Shown piece after piece: positions 26,318 to 35,755 of a DNA stretch of 64,000 bases. Origin of the DNA: Rhizobium sp. P40RR-XXII. Its GTDB lineage: Bacteria; Pseudomonadota; Alphaproteobacteria; Rhizobiales; Rhizobiaceae. Both the position numbers and the translations under genes were made by a program. The notes beneath the pieces were generated by a model, which had not been told where the DNA came from, did no database searches, and was given only the letters and a program-made list of their open reading frames with translations. The stretch covers positions 1 through 64,000 of the forward strand of contig NZ_JABAII010000008.1 of the NCBI RefSeq assembly GCF_012641405.1, read 5' to 3'. The number at the start of each line of letters is the position of its first letter. Within the stretch, counting starts at the first letter, position 1.

Positions 26318-27226
26318 ATGTTCAAGAAGCTTGCACTTGCCGCCACGCTGACGGCCCTCCTTGCCAGTGGCGCCAGCGCCGCCGACGTCGTCGTTTCCTC
26401 AAAGATCGACACCGAAGGAACGCTGCTCGGCAACATCATCCTCACAGCACTCAACGCCAACGGCATCAAGGCGCAGGATCGCATCGCGCTCGGCACGACG
26501 CCGGTCGTGCGCAAGGCGATCACCGCTGGCGAGATCGATATATATGCCGAATACACAGGCAATGCCGGCTTCTTCTTCAACAAGGCCGACGATGCCGCCT
26601 GGAAGAACCTGCAGCAGGGCTACGACCTCGCCAAGAAGCTGGACTACGACGCCAACAAGATCGTCTGGCTGACGCCGTCGCCCGCCAACAACACCTGGGC
26701 GATCGCCGTGCGCAACGATGTCGCCGGCCCGGCCAAGCTGAAGACCATGTCCGATTTCGGCAAGTGGATTTCCGGCGGCGGCGCGGTCAAGATCGCCGCC
26801 TCCTCCGAGTTCGTCAATTCTCCGGCGGCCCTGCCGGCCTTCGAGACCACCTACAGCTTCAAGCTGAAGCCGGATCAGGAAGTCGTGCTCTCGGGCGGCG
26901 ATACGGCGGCAACGATCAAGGCCGCGGCCGACCAGACCAACGGCGTCAACACAGCCATGGTCTACGGTACCGACGGCGCCATCGAAGCGGCCGAGCTGAC
27001 CGTTCTCGAGGACGACAAGAGCGTGCAGCCGGTCTACGCTCCGACGCCGATCATCCGCGAAGCCGTGCTGAAGGCCAATCCGAAGATCGAAGAGGTTCTG
27101 GCTCCGATCTTCAAAGGCCTAACCGCCGACGTGCTGCGCAAGCTGAACGGCCGCATTCAGGTCGATGGCGAGCCGGCCAAGGCCGTTGCCGAATCCTACC
27201 TCAAGGACAATGGTTTCCTGAAGTAA
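26318..27226 (+). CDS. OsmF/YehZ-type glycine betaine/choline ABC importer, binding protein
   Basis: Periplasmic substrate-binding protein of the OpuAC/OsmF family, 302 residues. Signal peptide MFKKLALAATLTALLASGAS, cleavage after SAA. Family landmarks are SSKIDTEGTLLGNII, GTTPVVRKAITAGEIDIYAEYTG and VYAPTPIIREAVL. First of a four-gene rightward operon (binding protein, permease, ATPase, permease) like E. coli yehZYXW. Quaternary amine transport is typical, but the Yeh relatives bind betaine weakly, so the ligand is open. Confidence 0.88.
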   Translation: MFKKLALAATLTALLASGASAADVVVSSKIDTEGTLLGNIILTALNANGIKAQDRIALGTTPVVRKAITAGEIDIYAEYTGNAGFFFNKADDAAWKNLQQGYDLAKKLDYDANKIVWLTPSPANNTWAIAVRNDVAGPAKLKTMSDFGKWISGGGAVKIAASSEFVNSPAALPAFETTYSFKLKPDQEVVLSGGDTAATIKAAADQTNGVNTAMVYGTDGAIEAAELTVLEDDKSVQPVYAPTPIIREAVLKANPKIEEVLAPIFKGLTADVLRKLNGRIQVDGEPAKAVAESYLKDNGFLK

Positions 27227-27347
27227 AGCTTTGCCGCTGCTCCGGCGGCCCCATTTTGATAAAGTGGGGCCGCGGACATTCGAATGGGCATGGTCTTGTC
27301 CGAACCAGCCTTGAATTCTGGGCTCATGCGCTGACGGAGCTTGCCTG

Positions 27348-28514
27348 ATGGAAGATGCGCTAGCGGTCCGCCGAGTAGACCGTCTCGGAGTGGTGCTGGT
27401 GGCGGGCGGCGCGCTGGCAATGGCCTGGATGCCGTTCATCATCGTCAAGGCGAACCGCATCGCCGCCGGCAAGCCTCAGCTGCTGACCCAGCTCATAAGT
27501 CAGCCGTCCGCCATAATCTTGCTCGTCCTTCTCGCCGCGGCGGCGCTTGCGGCACTTTTCCTGCAGAATCAGATCATCCGCCTCGGCATCGCCACGCTCG
27601 CGATCGCCATGCTCATCGTCACGCTCGGTCTCGTCTCGACTGCCGCGACCCCGGCGGCGAACACCGTGGCCCGCATCACGCCCGGCGGCTCTTTCTGGGT
27701 GTTGCTGGCCGTCGTGGGGCTGATGATCTCGGATGCCCTGGTGAAGCTGCGGCTGACGCCATGGCTGAGGGTCGCGGCGCTGGCGCTCTATGCCGCCCTG
27801 CTCGCCGCCGTCCTGCGCTCCGGCCTGCTCGACAATCTCTCGATCATGAAGGAATACGCCAACAATGCCGACAAGTTCTGGCACGAAGCGCTTGGCCATG
27901 TCTTCCTCTCCCTCGGCTCCGTCGCCATCGCCATCGTGCTTGCGCTGCCGCTCGGCATCTTCTGCTACTGGCAGCCGCGCATCCGCGCCGTGGTGCTGCG
28001 GGCGCTGAGCCTGGTGCAGACCATCCCGAGCCTGGCGCTGTTCGGCATTCTGATGCTGCCGCTCGGCTATATCGCCGCCAATGTGCCCTTCGCCGCCGCG
28101 ATCGGCATAAAGGGCATCGGCGTGGCGCCGGCGCTGGTGGCGCTGATCATCTATTCGCTATTGCCGATCGTCGCCAATACAGTCGTCGGCCTTGCCGGCG
28201 TCGACCCTTCCGTGCGCGATTCCGCCGCCGGCATGGGCTTGACGCGCCGGCAGATCCTGACCGGCATCGACCTGCCGCTCGCCTTTCCGGTCATCCTCAC
28301 CGGCATCCGCATCGTGCTGGTGCAGGCAATCGGCCTCGTCACCGTGGCGGCGCTGATCGGCGGCGGCGGCTTCGGCCTCTTCATCTTCCAGGGCATCGGC
28401 CAGACGGCCAATGACCTCGTGCTGCTCGGCGCCGTGCCGACGGTCTTTTTAGCCTTCTCATCGGCCGTCATCCTCGATGCGGTCATCGACAGCATCCGGG
28501 GACAACGCGCATGA
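27348..28514 (+). CDS. ABC importer permease (YehY-like)
   Basis: 388-residue inner-membrane permease. Four to five hydrophobic segments (residues 10-140) precede the transport domain, an extension also seen in YehY. The coupling loop is RDSAAGMGLTRRQILTGIDLPLAFPVILTG. It begins 121 bases after the binding protein gene, and its stop overlaps the ATPase start as ATGA. A hydrophobic block VALIIYSLLPIVANTVVGL precedes the EAA loop. Confidence 0.88.
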   Translation: MEDALAVRRVDRLGVVLVAGGALAMAWMPFIIVKANRIAAGKPQLLTQLISQPSAIILLVLLAAAALAALFLQNQIIRLGIATLAIAMLIVTLGLVSTAATPAANTVARITPGGSFWVLLAVVGLMISDALVKLRLTPWLRVAALALYAALLAAVLRSGLLDNLSIMKEYANNADKFWHEALGHVFLSLGSVAIAIVLALPLGIFCYWQPRIRAVVLRALSLVQTIPSLALFGILMLPLGYIAANVPFAAAIGIKGIGVAPALVALIIYSLLPIVANTVVGLAGVDPSVRDSAAGMGLTRRQILTGIDLPLAFPVILTGIRIVLVQAIGLVTVAALIGGGGFGLFIFQGIGQTANDLVLLGAVPTVFLAFSSAVILDAVIDSIRGQRA

Positions 28515-29458
28515 CCAACATGATCGAGCTCAAGGGCGTTACCAAGCGTTATGGCAGCGCCACCGTGGTCGACAATGTCAGCATGAGCATGGAAAAGGGC
28601 ACGATCACCGTCATCGTCGGCACCTCCGGTTCCGGCAAGTCGACGCTGATGCGCATGATCAACCGGCTGGTGCCGATATCGGAAGGCCGCATCTCTGTTG
28701 CCGGCGAGGATATCATGAACGTGCCGGCGACCGAGCTTCGCCGCCGCATCGGCTATGCCATCCAGGGCCATGGGCTGTTTCCGCATCGCACGGTCGCGCA
28801 GAATATCGCCACCGTCCCAGAGCTGCTCGGCTGGGAGAAGACCCGCATCGACAGTCGCGTCGAAGAACTCCTCAATCTCTTCCATCTCGACCCCGGCACC
28901 TTTGCCGGCAAATATCCGAGCCAGCTTTCCGGCGGCCAGCAGCAGCGCGTCGGCGTCGCACGCGCGCTTGCGGCCGAGCCCGAGCTGCTTTTGATGGACG
29001 AGCCCTTCGGTGCACTCGATCCCGTCATCCGCGGCAAGGCGCAGGATGATCTGCTCGCCATCCAGAAGCAGTTCGGCACGACCGTCATTCTCGTGACCCA
29101 CGACATGGACGAGGCCTTCCATCTCGGCGACCGGATCGCCGTCATGAGTGAAGGCAAATTGCTGCAATGCTCCGAGCCGGAGAAGATCCTGACCGAGCCG
29201 GCCGATCCTTTCGTGCAGCAGCTGACCGGCACATCCGACCGAGCCTTGAAGCTGATGTCGCTGCTGCCGCTCAAGGAAAGCATGCAGCCGCCTCGGCCCG
29301 GTCTCGGCCACAGCCTGCCGCAGACGCTCAACCTCCGCGACGCCCTGGCCGAATTGATCTGGCAGGGCGCGGACGAAGCGACGGTCGAGGACGAGCGCAA
29401 GATGCCTGTCGGTTCGATCTCGATCCGGCATCTGATCGAGTTGGGCCGCAAAGCATGA
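28511..29458 (+). CDS. ABC importer ATPase (YehX/OpuCA-like)
   Basis: 315-residue ATPase. Walker A VGTSGSGKSTLMRMI near residue 38, signature [15 protein letters not shown] near 138, Walker B LLLMDEPFGALDPVIRGK and H-loop VILVTHDMDEAF. Past the ATPase core there is an 80-residue tail but no intact CBS pair. Translationally coupled at both ends: starts within the upstream permease stop and ends within the next permease start. Energises the quaternary-amine type importer. Confidence 0.9.
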   Translation: MTNMIELKGVTKRYGSATVVDNVSMSMEKGTITVIVGTSGSGKSTLMRMINRLVPISEGRISVAGEDIMNVPATELRRRIGYAIQGHGLFPHRTVAQNIATVPELLGWEKTRIDSRVEELLNLFHLDPGTFAGKYPSQLSGGQQQRVGVARALAAEPELLLMDEPFGALDPVIRGKAQDDLLAIQKQFGTTVILVTHDMDEAFHLGDRIAVMSEGKLLQCSEPEKILTEPADPFVQQLTGTSDRALKLMSLLPLKESMQPPRPGLGHSLPQTLNLRDALAELIWQGADEATVEDERKMPVGSISIRHLIELGRKA

Positions 29459-30204
29459 AATTTCTCGCCGCCAATCTCTTTCGCTTCCTCGCGCTGGCGC
29501 TGCTGCTGGTGCTGCTGTTTCGTCCGGAGTGGCTAACGCCCATTCTTGCGCCGCTGACCAAATTCGGGGCGTCGCCGATCTATACGCAGAACAGCCTGCC
29601 GAGCCTGGCGCTCAGCCATCTCGAGCTGATCCTGATCTCGATTGCGGCAAGCGGGATCCTGGCCGTTCTCGGCGGCATCTTCGTCACACGGCCGATCGGC
29701 GCCGATTTCCTGCCGCTGTCGCGGGCGATCGCCAATGCCGGGCAGACCTTCCCGCCGGTTGCCGTGCTGGCGCTTGCGATCTCGACCACCGGCTTCGGCG
29801 CGGTGCCTACCTTGATCGCGCTTTTCCTTTATGCGCTGCTGCCGATCTTCGAAAACACGGTTGCCGGCCTGCAGCAGGTGCCGGCCTCGGTGATCGATGC
29901 CGCCGACGGCATGGGCATGAGCGGCTGGCAACGCCTGTTCCGCGTCGAGCTGCCGCTTGCCCTGCCACTAATCATCGAGGGGCTGAAGATCGCGACCGTC
30001 ATCAATATCGGCACCGCCACGATCGGCTCCACCGTCGCCGCCAAGGGGCTCGGCGAAGTCATCATCGCCGGGCTGATCAACGACAACACCGCTTTCATCC
30101 TGCAGGGCGGCCTGATCGTCGGCCTGATGGCGGTGCTGATCTATGACGGCATGGAAATGATCGAGCGGTCAGTCACCAGCAAGATCGGATTGCAATCCCA
30201 TTGA
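29455..30204 (+). CDS. ABC importer permease (YehW-like)
   Basis: 249-residue permease with six likely membrane helices. EAA-type loop: DAADGMGMSGWQRLFRVELPLALPLIIEG. ATG at 29455 overlaps the ATPase stop, giving the family length; a much longer frame from 29167 lies inside the ATPase gene in another phase and is not real. Forms the heterodimeric channel with the 27348-28514 product. Confidence 0.88.
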   Translation: MKFLAANLFRFLALALLLVLLFRPEWLTPILAPLTKFGASPIYTQNSLPSLALSHLELILISIAASGILAVLGGIFVTRPIGADFLPLSRAIANAGQTFPPVAVLALAISTTGFGAVPTLIALFLYALLPIFENTVAGLQQVPASVIDAADGMGMSGWQRLFRVELPLALPLIIEGLKIATVINIGTATIGSTVAAKGLGEVIIAGLINDNTAFILQGGLIVGLMAVLIYDGMEMIERSVTSKIGLQSH

Positions 30205-30253
30205 GAGCGAAGGCCGCCACCAGCCCTTACGACCGGCGCCGCATATGTTTTCA

Positions 30254-30637
30254 TCAACTGCCTTCGCCGGAAGGCAAAGGCGCGCCGGGCAGGTAAAGCG
30301 CGACCGGCCTGATTTCATAGACGGCGGTCGGATTGGCGCGGCGCAGTTCGCGCGCGGCTTCGACCGCCGCATCGAGCATCGGAAAATCGACGACGTAGAA
30401 GCCGAGCAATTGTTCCTTGGTTTCAGCAAACGGGCCGTCGATGACCAGCCCCGCGCCCGGCCCGCGCAATGTGACGGCGTTCTGGGTCGAGCCGAGCCGC
30501 GCAGCCGGCCCCAGCGACTTTTGCGCAACCATGCGATCGTTGATTTCAAGCAGCTCGGTCATCAATGCAGCATCCTCCTCCTTGCTCCAGGATTCGACGA
30601 TACCTTCCTCGTGATAGGCCAGAATGGCGTAGTACAT
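30254..30637 (-). CDS. YCII-related protein
   Basis: 127-residue DGPF/YCII-like domain protein beginning MYYAILAYHEEGIVESWS with the DGPFAETKEQLLGFYVVD motif (about 72-89) that names the family. Such proteins are often encoded beside ECF sigma factors, but none is present here. Likely a small cytoplasmic enzyme; reaction unknown. GAGGGGGAA precedes the ATG at 30637. Convergent with the importer operon. Confidence 0.85.
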   Translation of the reverse strand: MYYAILAYHEEGIVESWSKEEDAALMTELLEINDRMVAQKSLGPAARLGSTQNAVTLRGPGAGLVIDGPFAETKEQLLGFYVVDFPMLDAAVEAARELRRANPTAVYEIRPVALYLPGAPLPSGEGS

Positions 30638-30779
30638 GGATTTCCCCCTCAATCGTATGCCTCAGCGCGCGGGAGTTAAGCAGACCGATCGCCATGCGAA
30701 AACCCCGGATCTGCACCGAGGCGCAGCGATGGTGCATTTCCGCATACTTGCCTTCCCCGGTTGCCGGTGGCATTGGCTC

Positions 30780-30896
30780 CTAGAGCCGGATGATTTTAGG
30801 TCGAATCGATCTAAAATCTGAATCCGCTCTAGGATCAAAGAAGTAGAGCGTGATGTCGTCCAAAAACCGCCTACACTTTTCGGCATCACGCTCTAG
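30780..30896. repeat. Two-hairpin dispersed repeat, copy 1
   Basis: AGAGCCGGATGATTTTAGGTC...ATCTAAAATC-GAATCCGCTCT forms a first hairpin, and AGAGCGTGATG...GGCATCACGCTCT forms a second. The same 110-base unit stands in opposite orientation at 42147-42257. Here it fills the gap between divergent genes. Confidence 0.85.
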
Positions 30897-30930
30897 TAGT
30901 GACATGCCCTGACGATCGATGGAGGCACCG

Positions 30931-31326
30931 ATGGCCAAGATGATTCATTCGATGATCCGCGTGCTCGACGAAGCGCGCTCGATCGAATTCTACGACAAGG
31001 CTTTCGGCCTGAAGATCGCCGACCGCATCGCCTTCGAGACCTTCACGCTGATCTATCTCAGCAATGACGAAACAGGCTTCGAGCTGGAATTGACAATCAA
31101 CCAGGGTCGTACCGCGCCCTATCCGTTGGGGGAGGCTTACGGCCATCTCGCGGTCTCGGTCGTGGAGCTGAAAGACGAGCATGCGCGCATGACCGCGCTG
31201 GGGTTGAACCCCGGCAACATCGTCGAACTCAATCGGGATGGGAAACTCTTTGCGCTCTTTTTCTTCGTTACCGACCCTGACGGCTACAAGATCGAAGTGG
31301 TGCAAAGGCATGGGCGGTTTCAATAG
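30931..31326 (+). CDS. Lactoylglutathione lyase-like glyoxalase (VOC family)
   Basis: 131-residue protein with the four metal ligands of glyoxalase I: H6 in MIHSMIRV, E53 in GFELELT, H72 in YGHLAVSV and E122 in YKIEVVQ. It should convert the methylglyoxal-glutathione adduct to lactoylglutathione. GGAGG precedes the ATG at 30931; the four extra residues from 30919 are unneeded. S. meliloti-like GloA proteins are 146 residues; this one is shorter at the C-terminus but complete. Confidence 0.87.
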   Translation: MAKMIHSMIRVLDEARSIEFYDKAFGLKIADRIAFETFTLIYLSNDETGFELELTINQGRTAPYPLGEAYGHLAVSVVELKDEHARMTALGLNPGNIVELNRDGKLFALFFFVTDPDGYKIEVVQRHGRFQ

Positions 31327-31386
31327 AACCACGCATATCGACACCCCGCGTCGGCGGGGCTTGCCGAACTGGCTTCATCGGCACGC

Positions 31387-31779
31387 TCACATCCAATAGG
31401 GCGGCACGCCAAAATAATCGTGGCTCTTGTGGCCATGATTCTTAGGGTCGTGATCATCCTTGGCGGCGAAACGGCACGCCTTTTCGATGTCGTTCTTGGT
31501 CATGCTGACGCGATAGCCGTCGATGCGGGCATCGTAGCGCAGCTTCTCCCACGGCAGCCGGTAGTGTTCCTGGCCGATGCCGAAGAAGCCGCCGAAGCTC
31601 AAAATGACGAAAGCGATGCGTCCATCACTTTTCTCGAGCATCAGGCGTTCAATATGACCAATCTGCTTGCCATCCGAACCGAATACCCTGGATCCCTCGA
31701 CCCGATCGCAGGCGACCAGCATCGACATGTCCTTGATGTAAAGGTCACGGCCCGAGATTTCGGCACTCTCTTTATGCAT
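31387..31779 (-). CDS. PRC-barrel domain protein
   Basis: 130-residue small protein with a PRC-barrel beta domain (about 20-100), including VEGSRVFGSDGKQIGHIERLML and WEKLRYDARIDGYRV, and a His/Lys/Asp-rich tail (DDHDPKNHGHKSHDY). PRC-barrel proteins of this size are usual members of the alpha-proteobacterial general stress regulon. AGGAGG precedes the ATG. A GGAAC-N16-CGTT promoter lies upstream at 31884-31908. Confidence 0.85.
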   Translation of the reverse strand: MHKESAEISGRDLYIKDMSMLVACDRVEGSRVFGSDGKQIGHIERLMLEKSDGRIAFVILSFGGFFGIGQEHYRLPWEKLRYDARIDGYRVSMTKNDIEKACRFAAKDDHDPKNHGHKSHDYFGVPPYWM

Positions 31780-31883
31780 ATGCGCACCTCCTTTTGGATA
31801 CGCGTCACATAAAATCGTGGAGCGTCCGATCTGCTCTTTGGGGCAGCACGATGCTCCGATGGGTTTAAACCCACGGGCCTATT

Positions 31884-31908
31884 AACGCTCCGTTATTGCA
31901 AAAGTTCC
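31884..31908 (-). promoter_or_regulatory. EcfG/RpoE2-type stress promoter of the PRC-barrel gene
   Basis: Reverse strand GGAAC (31904-31908), 16 bases, CGTT (31884-31887). It lies about 105-130 bases before the PRC-barrel start codon and is the third such promoter in the window. Confidence 0.75.
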
Positions 31909-31954
31909 AGTCCTTTTTTCAAAACTATAAAAAAACGTGAGCGCAGAACGTTTG

Positions 31955-31970
31955 TTGACGTTTACGTCAA
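31955..31970. promoter_or_regulatory. LiuR/MerR-like palindrome before fadD
   Basis: TTGACGT-TT-ACGTCAA, a perfect 7-base inverted repeat 158 bases before the fadD start. The motif resembles sites of MerR-family fatty or branched-chain acid regulators (LiuR-like) of alpha-proteobacteria. Its left arm TTGACG could also be a -35 box. A variant stands before the 20131 gene. The rest of the 350-base gap holds no gene. Confidence 0.6.
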
Positions 31971-32127
31971 GGTTATTGTAGCTTCGTGATGCTCGATGAT
32001 TTAGTTGAGAGCAAAGGCTGCGACGATGTGAAAAGCGGGAGACTTTTCGATCGCGCAGTGACACTTTACATAACCGCCGTCCCAGGACGGCGGGGCGTGG
32101 TGATGATGCGTAAAGGAGGAAGTGCGC

Positions 32128-33825
32128 ATGAATTCAGTCTCCGCTCCTTCGGATAGACCGCAGGTCAAGAAAATATGGCTCGCGTCTTATCCGGACAACG
32201 TACCGGCGGAGTTGCCGCCGTTGGAGCATGCATCACTCGTCGATCTGCTGGAGAAAAGCTGCGCGCGGTACGCCGACCGCCTCGCCTTTACCAGCATGGG
32301 CAAATCCATCACCTATCGCGATCTCGACACGCAAACGCGCAAGATAGCCGCATGGCTGCAGAGCCTCGGCCTTCAGAAGGGCGACCGCGTCGCCGTCATG
32401 ATGCCGAACGTGTTGCAGAACACGGTCACCACCTACGGCATCCTTCGCGCCGGCCTCGTCGTCGTCAACGTCAATCCGCTCTACACGCCGCGTGAACTTG
32501 AGCATCAGCTGCGCGACTGCGGCGCCAAGGCGATCTTCGTTCTGGAGAATTTCGCCCATACGGTGGAGCAGGTGCTGGCGCATACGGATGTGCGCCATGT
32601 CGTCGTCACAGCGCTCGGCGACATGCTCGGCGTCAAGGGCCACGTCGTCAACTTCATCGTCCGCAAGGTGAAAAAGCTCGTGCCTGCATGGTCCATCCCC
32701 GGCCACCGCAGCTTCAAGGGGGTGATCTCCGAGGGCGCACGCCTGCCTTTGAAGCCGGCCACGCTCACCGGCAGCGACATCGCCTTCCTGCAATATACCG
32801 GTGGCACGACCGGCGTTGCCAAGGGCGCGATCCTGACGCACTCCAATCTGCTCGCCAACCAGCTGCAATTGCTGCTCTGGCTGCAATCCGCCTACATCAA
32901 CAAGCCGCGCCCCGAGCAGTTGACCTTCGTCTGCGCGCTGCCGCTCTATCACATCTTCGCGCTGACGGTGAATTCGCTGATGGGCGTGTCGCTCGGCGGC
33001 CATAACGTCCTGATCGCCAATCCGCGCGACATACCGGCCTTCATTAAGGAGCTGGGCAAATACAAGTTCGACATGTTCCCCGGCCTGAACACGCTGTTCA
33101 ATGCGCTGATGAACAATCCCGAGTTCACCAAGCTCGATCTGTCCAACACCGCAACGCTTGCCGGCGGCATGGCGGTGCAGCGACCGGTCGCCGAGCGCTG
33201 GCAGAAGATGACCGGAGCCTGGATCACCGAAGGCTACGGCCTTTCCGAGACATCGCCGGTCGCAAGCGCCAATCGTTTCGACAGCCCGGAATTCAGCGGC
33301 ACGATCGGCCTGCCGATAACAGGCACCGATTTCGACATTCGCGACGAGAACGGCAATTCGCTGCCGCTCGGTGAGGTCGGCGAGATCTGTATCCGCGGGC
33401 CGCAGGTGATGGCCGGCTACTGGAAGCAGCCGGCCGAAACCGCACGCGTGATGACATTGGACGGTTTTTTCCGCAGCGGCGATATGGGCTTCATGGACGA
33501 GCGCGGCTTCACCAAGATCGTCGACCGCAAGAAGGACATGATCCTGGTATCGGGCTTCAACGTCTATCCGAACGAGATAGAGGAAGTGGCCGCCATGCAC
33601 CCGGGCGTTCTGGAGGCCGCTGCAATCGGCGTGCCCGATCCGCATTCCGGCGAGGCGGTGAAACTCTTCATCGTCAAGAAGGATCAGGCGCTGACGGAGG
33701 CCGACGTTAAGGCTCATTGCGCAGCCAACCTGACCAATTACAAGCGCCCGCGCTTCATCGAATTCCGCTCGGAACTGCCGAAATCGAACGTCGGCAAGAT
33801 CCTGCGTAAGGAGTTGCGCGGCTGA
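32128..33825 (+). CDS. fadD: Long-chain fatty acid-CoA ligase
   Basis: Activates fatty acids with ATP and CoA for beta-oxidation or lipid remodelling; acts at the membrane's inner face. The 565-residue protein has the AMP-binding P-loop QYTGGTTGVAKGA near 218-230, ITEGYGLSETSP near 368, and the fatty-acyl signature region DGFFRSGDMGFMDERGFTKIVDRKKDMI. AAAGGAGG lies before ATG 32128; the GTG six bases earlier is rejected. The AGGAGGAAGTGCGC leader is strong. A terminator follows at 33847-33880. Confidence 0.92.
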   Translation: MNSVSAPSDRPQVKKIWLASYPDNVPAELPPLEHASLVDLLEKSCARYADRLAFTSMGKSITYRDLDTQTRKIAAWLQSLGLQKGDRVAVMMPNVLQNTVTTYGILRAGLVVVNVNPLYTPRELEHQLRDCGAKAIFVLENFAHTVEQVLAHTDVRHVVVTALGDMLGVKGHVVNFIVRKVKKLVPAWSIPGHRSFKGVISEGARLPLKPATLTGSDIAFLQYTGGTTGVAKGAILTHSNLLANQLQLLLWLQSAYINKPRPEQLTFVCALPLYHIFALTVNSLMGVSLGGHNVLIANPRDIPAFIKELGKYKFDMFPGLNTLFNALMNNPEFTKLDLSNTATLAGGMAVQRPVAERWQKMTGAWITEGYGLSETSPVASANRFDSPEFSGTIGLPITGTDFDIRDENGNSLPLGEVGEICIRGPQVMAGYWKQPAETARVMTLDGFFRSGDMGFMDERGFTKIVDRKKDMILVSGFNVYPNEIEEVAAMHPGVLEAAAIGVPDPHSGEAVKLFIVKKDQALTEADVKAHCAANLTNYKRPRFIEFRSELPKSNVGKILRKELRG

Positions 33826-33846
33826 CATAATTCCGTGTCATTCAGG

Positions 33847-33880
33847 AAGCCGCTCGCCCTATTTCGCGAGCGGCTTTTTT
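33847..33880 (+). terminator. fadD terminator
   Basis: AAGCCGCTCGC (33847-33857), an 8-base loop, GCGAGCGGCTT (33866-33876), then a run of six T. A textbook intrinsic terminator 22 bases after fadD. Confidence 0.92.
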
Positions 33881-33998
33881 CGTTTTGGATGATACGTGAA
33901 CTTGATTTACGCCCTACATAGGGAATAGTTTCCGCGACCAACTCAGAGTGCCCTGCCCTCTTCGGACGGCAAGCGGCGCGAACCGCAAGGAGTCTCCC

Positions 33999-35624
33999 AT
34001 GAACGCCCTCGTCGATCAACTGAAGAGCGCCGCATCGGCAACGAAGGCCACCGATATCCGTGCCGCCTTTGCCGCCGATCCCAAGCGCTTTTCCCGCTTC
34101 AGCGCTTCGGTCGACGACCTGCTGATGGATTATTCCAAGACGGCGGTGAACGACGAAATTCTCGCCCTGCTCGAGAAACTCGCAGCCGAGGGTGGCATCG
34201 CGGCCAAGCGCGAGGAAATGTTCTCGGGCGTCGCCATCAACTTCACCGAAGACCGTGCCGTGCTGCACACCGCGCTGCGCAACCGCTCCAACAAACCCGT
34301 ACTCGTCGACGGCAAGGATGTCATGCCCGACGTCAACGGCGTTCTGGCCGCCATGGGCAAGTTTGCCGACGGCATCCGCTCCGGCGCGCTGAAGGGCTCC
34401 ACGGGCAAGGCAATCACCGACGTCATCAATATCGGCATCGGCGGCTCCGACCTCGGCCCGGTCATGGCGACGCTGGCGCTGGCCCCCTTTCATGACGGCC
34501 CGCGCTCGCACTTCGTCTCCAACATCGACGGCGCCCATATCGCCGATATTCTGAAGCTCGTTTCGCCTGACACGACGCTCTTCATCGTCGCATCCAAGAC
34601 CTTCACGACGATCGAAACGATGACCAACGCCCAGACGGCGCGCAAGTTCATCGCCGACGCGCTCGGCGAAGCCGCCGTGCAGCATCACTTTGCCGCCGTT
34701 TCGACGGCGCTCGACAAGGTCGCCGCCTTCGGCATCGACAGCGAGCGCGTCTTCGGCTTCTGGGATTGGGTCGGCGGCCGCTACTCGATCTGGTCGGCCA
34801 TCGGCCTGCCGCTGATGGTCGCCATCGGCCCGGAAAACTTCGGCAAGTTCCTCAATGGCGCGCATGCGATGGACAACCATTTCCGCCAGGCGCCCTTCAA
34901 GGAAAACCTGCCGATGCTGCTCGGCCTCATCGGCTTTTATCATCGCAACGTGCTCGGCTACCCGACCCGCGCGATCCTGCCCTATGACCAGCGCCTGTCG
35001 CGTTTCCCGGCCTATCTGCAGCAGCTCGACATGGAATCGAACGGCAAGGGCGTCACCATCGACGGCGCGCCGGTCGAAGGCAATTCCGGCCCGGTCGTCT
35101 GGGGCGAGCCCGGCACCAACGGCCAGCACGCCTTCTACCAGCTCATCCACCAGGGCACGAGCGTCATCCCGGCCGAGTTCATGATCGCCGCCAACGGCTT
35201 CGAGCCGAACCTGCGCCACCAGCATCAGCTGCTGATGGCCAATTGCCTGGCGCAGTCGGAAGCGCTAATGAAAGGCCGCACCTTCGAAGAGGCTAAAGCT
35301 CAGCTCACCGTTAAGGGCATGGACGACAAAAAGGCCGATTTCATCGCGCCGCACCGCGTCTTCACCGGCAATCGCCCGTCGATCACCTTCGTCTACGACA
35401 AGCTGACGCCCTATGCGCTCGGCCGCCTGATCGCCCTCTACGAGCACCGCGTCTTCGTCGAAGGCGTGCTCTTCCGCATCAACTCCTTCGACCAGTGGGG
35501 CGTCGAGCTCGGCAAGGAATTGGCAACGGGCCTGCTGCCTGTGATCGAAGGCAAGGAAAGCGCCGCCGGTCACGATTCCTCGACCCAAGGGCTGGTGGCT
35601 GCCCTGGCAAGCCGCGCGAAGTAA
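33999..35624 (+). CDS. pgi: Glucose-6-phosphate isomerase
   Basis: Interconverts glucose 6-phosphate and fructose 6-phosphate. The 541-residue product shows the signature [27 protein letters not shown], the serine-rich phosphate loop [15 protein letters not shown] and the C-terminal catalytic region [15 protein letters not shown] precedes ATG 33999; the preceding 17 codons are out of family. Single gene with its own terminator (35650-35681); fructokinase lies convergently, so frc-imported fructose could be fed through both. Confidence 0.95.
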   Translation: MNALVDQLKSAASATKATDIRAAFAADPKRFSRFSASVDDLLMDYSKTAVNDEILALLEKLAAEGGIAAKREEMFSGVAINFTEDRAVLHTALRNRSNKPVLVDGKDVMPDVNGVLAAMGKFADGIRSGALKGSTGKAITDVINIGIGGSDLGPVMATLALAPFHDGPRSHFVSNIDGAHIADILKLVSPDTTLFIVASKTFTTIETMTNAQTARKFIADALGEAAVQHHFAAVSTALDKVAAFGIDSERVFGFWDWVGGRYSIWSAIGLPLMVAIGPENFGKFLNGAHAMDNHFRQAPFKENLPMLLGLIGFYHRNVLGYPTRAILPYDQRLSRFPAYLQQLDMESNGKGVTIDGAPVEGNSGPVVWGEPGTNGQHAFYQLIHQGTSVIPAEFMIAANGFEPNLRHQHQLLMANCLAQSEALMKGRTFEEAKAQLTVKGMDDKKADFIAPHRVFTGNRPSITFVYDKLTPYALGRLIALYEHRVFVEGVLFRINSFDQWGVELGKELATGLLPVIEGKESAAGHDSSTQGLVAALASRAK

Positions 35625-35649
35625 AAGTCTCTTCGACAAAAACAAGATG

Positions 35650-35681
35650 GCCCCGCCTGTTGCGTCAGGCGGGGCTTTTTT
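35650..35681 (+). terminator. pgi terminator
   Basis: GCCCCGCCTG (35650-35659), loop TTGCGT, CAGGCGGGGC (35666-35675), then TTTTTT. It begins 25 bases after pgi and lies before the convergent fructokinase gene. Confidence 0.92.
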
Positions 35682-35755
35682 CGGTGATGGGCTATATGCG
35701 AAAGTGCGGCAAACGCAAAGGTTATCTCGCCCGCCAAGGTGCGCGATAGGACCTC

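Noticed and set aside
29167..29454. N-terminal extension of the last importer permease
   Set aside because: Lies inside the ATPase gene in another phase; ATG at 29455 with ATGA overlap is the natural start.
32233..33828. Reverse frame of 531 residues over fadD
   Set aside because: Antisense shadow of fadD; the forward frame carries all conserved motifs.
34392..35225. Reverse frame over pgi, part of a 495-residue frame
   Set aside because: Antisense shadow of pgi without conserved motifs.
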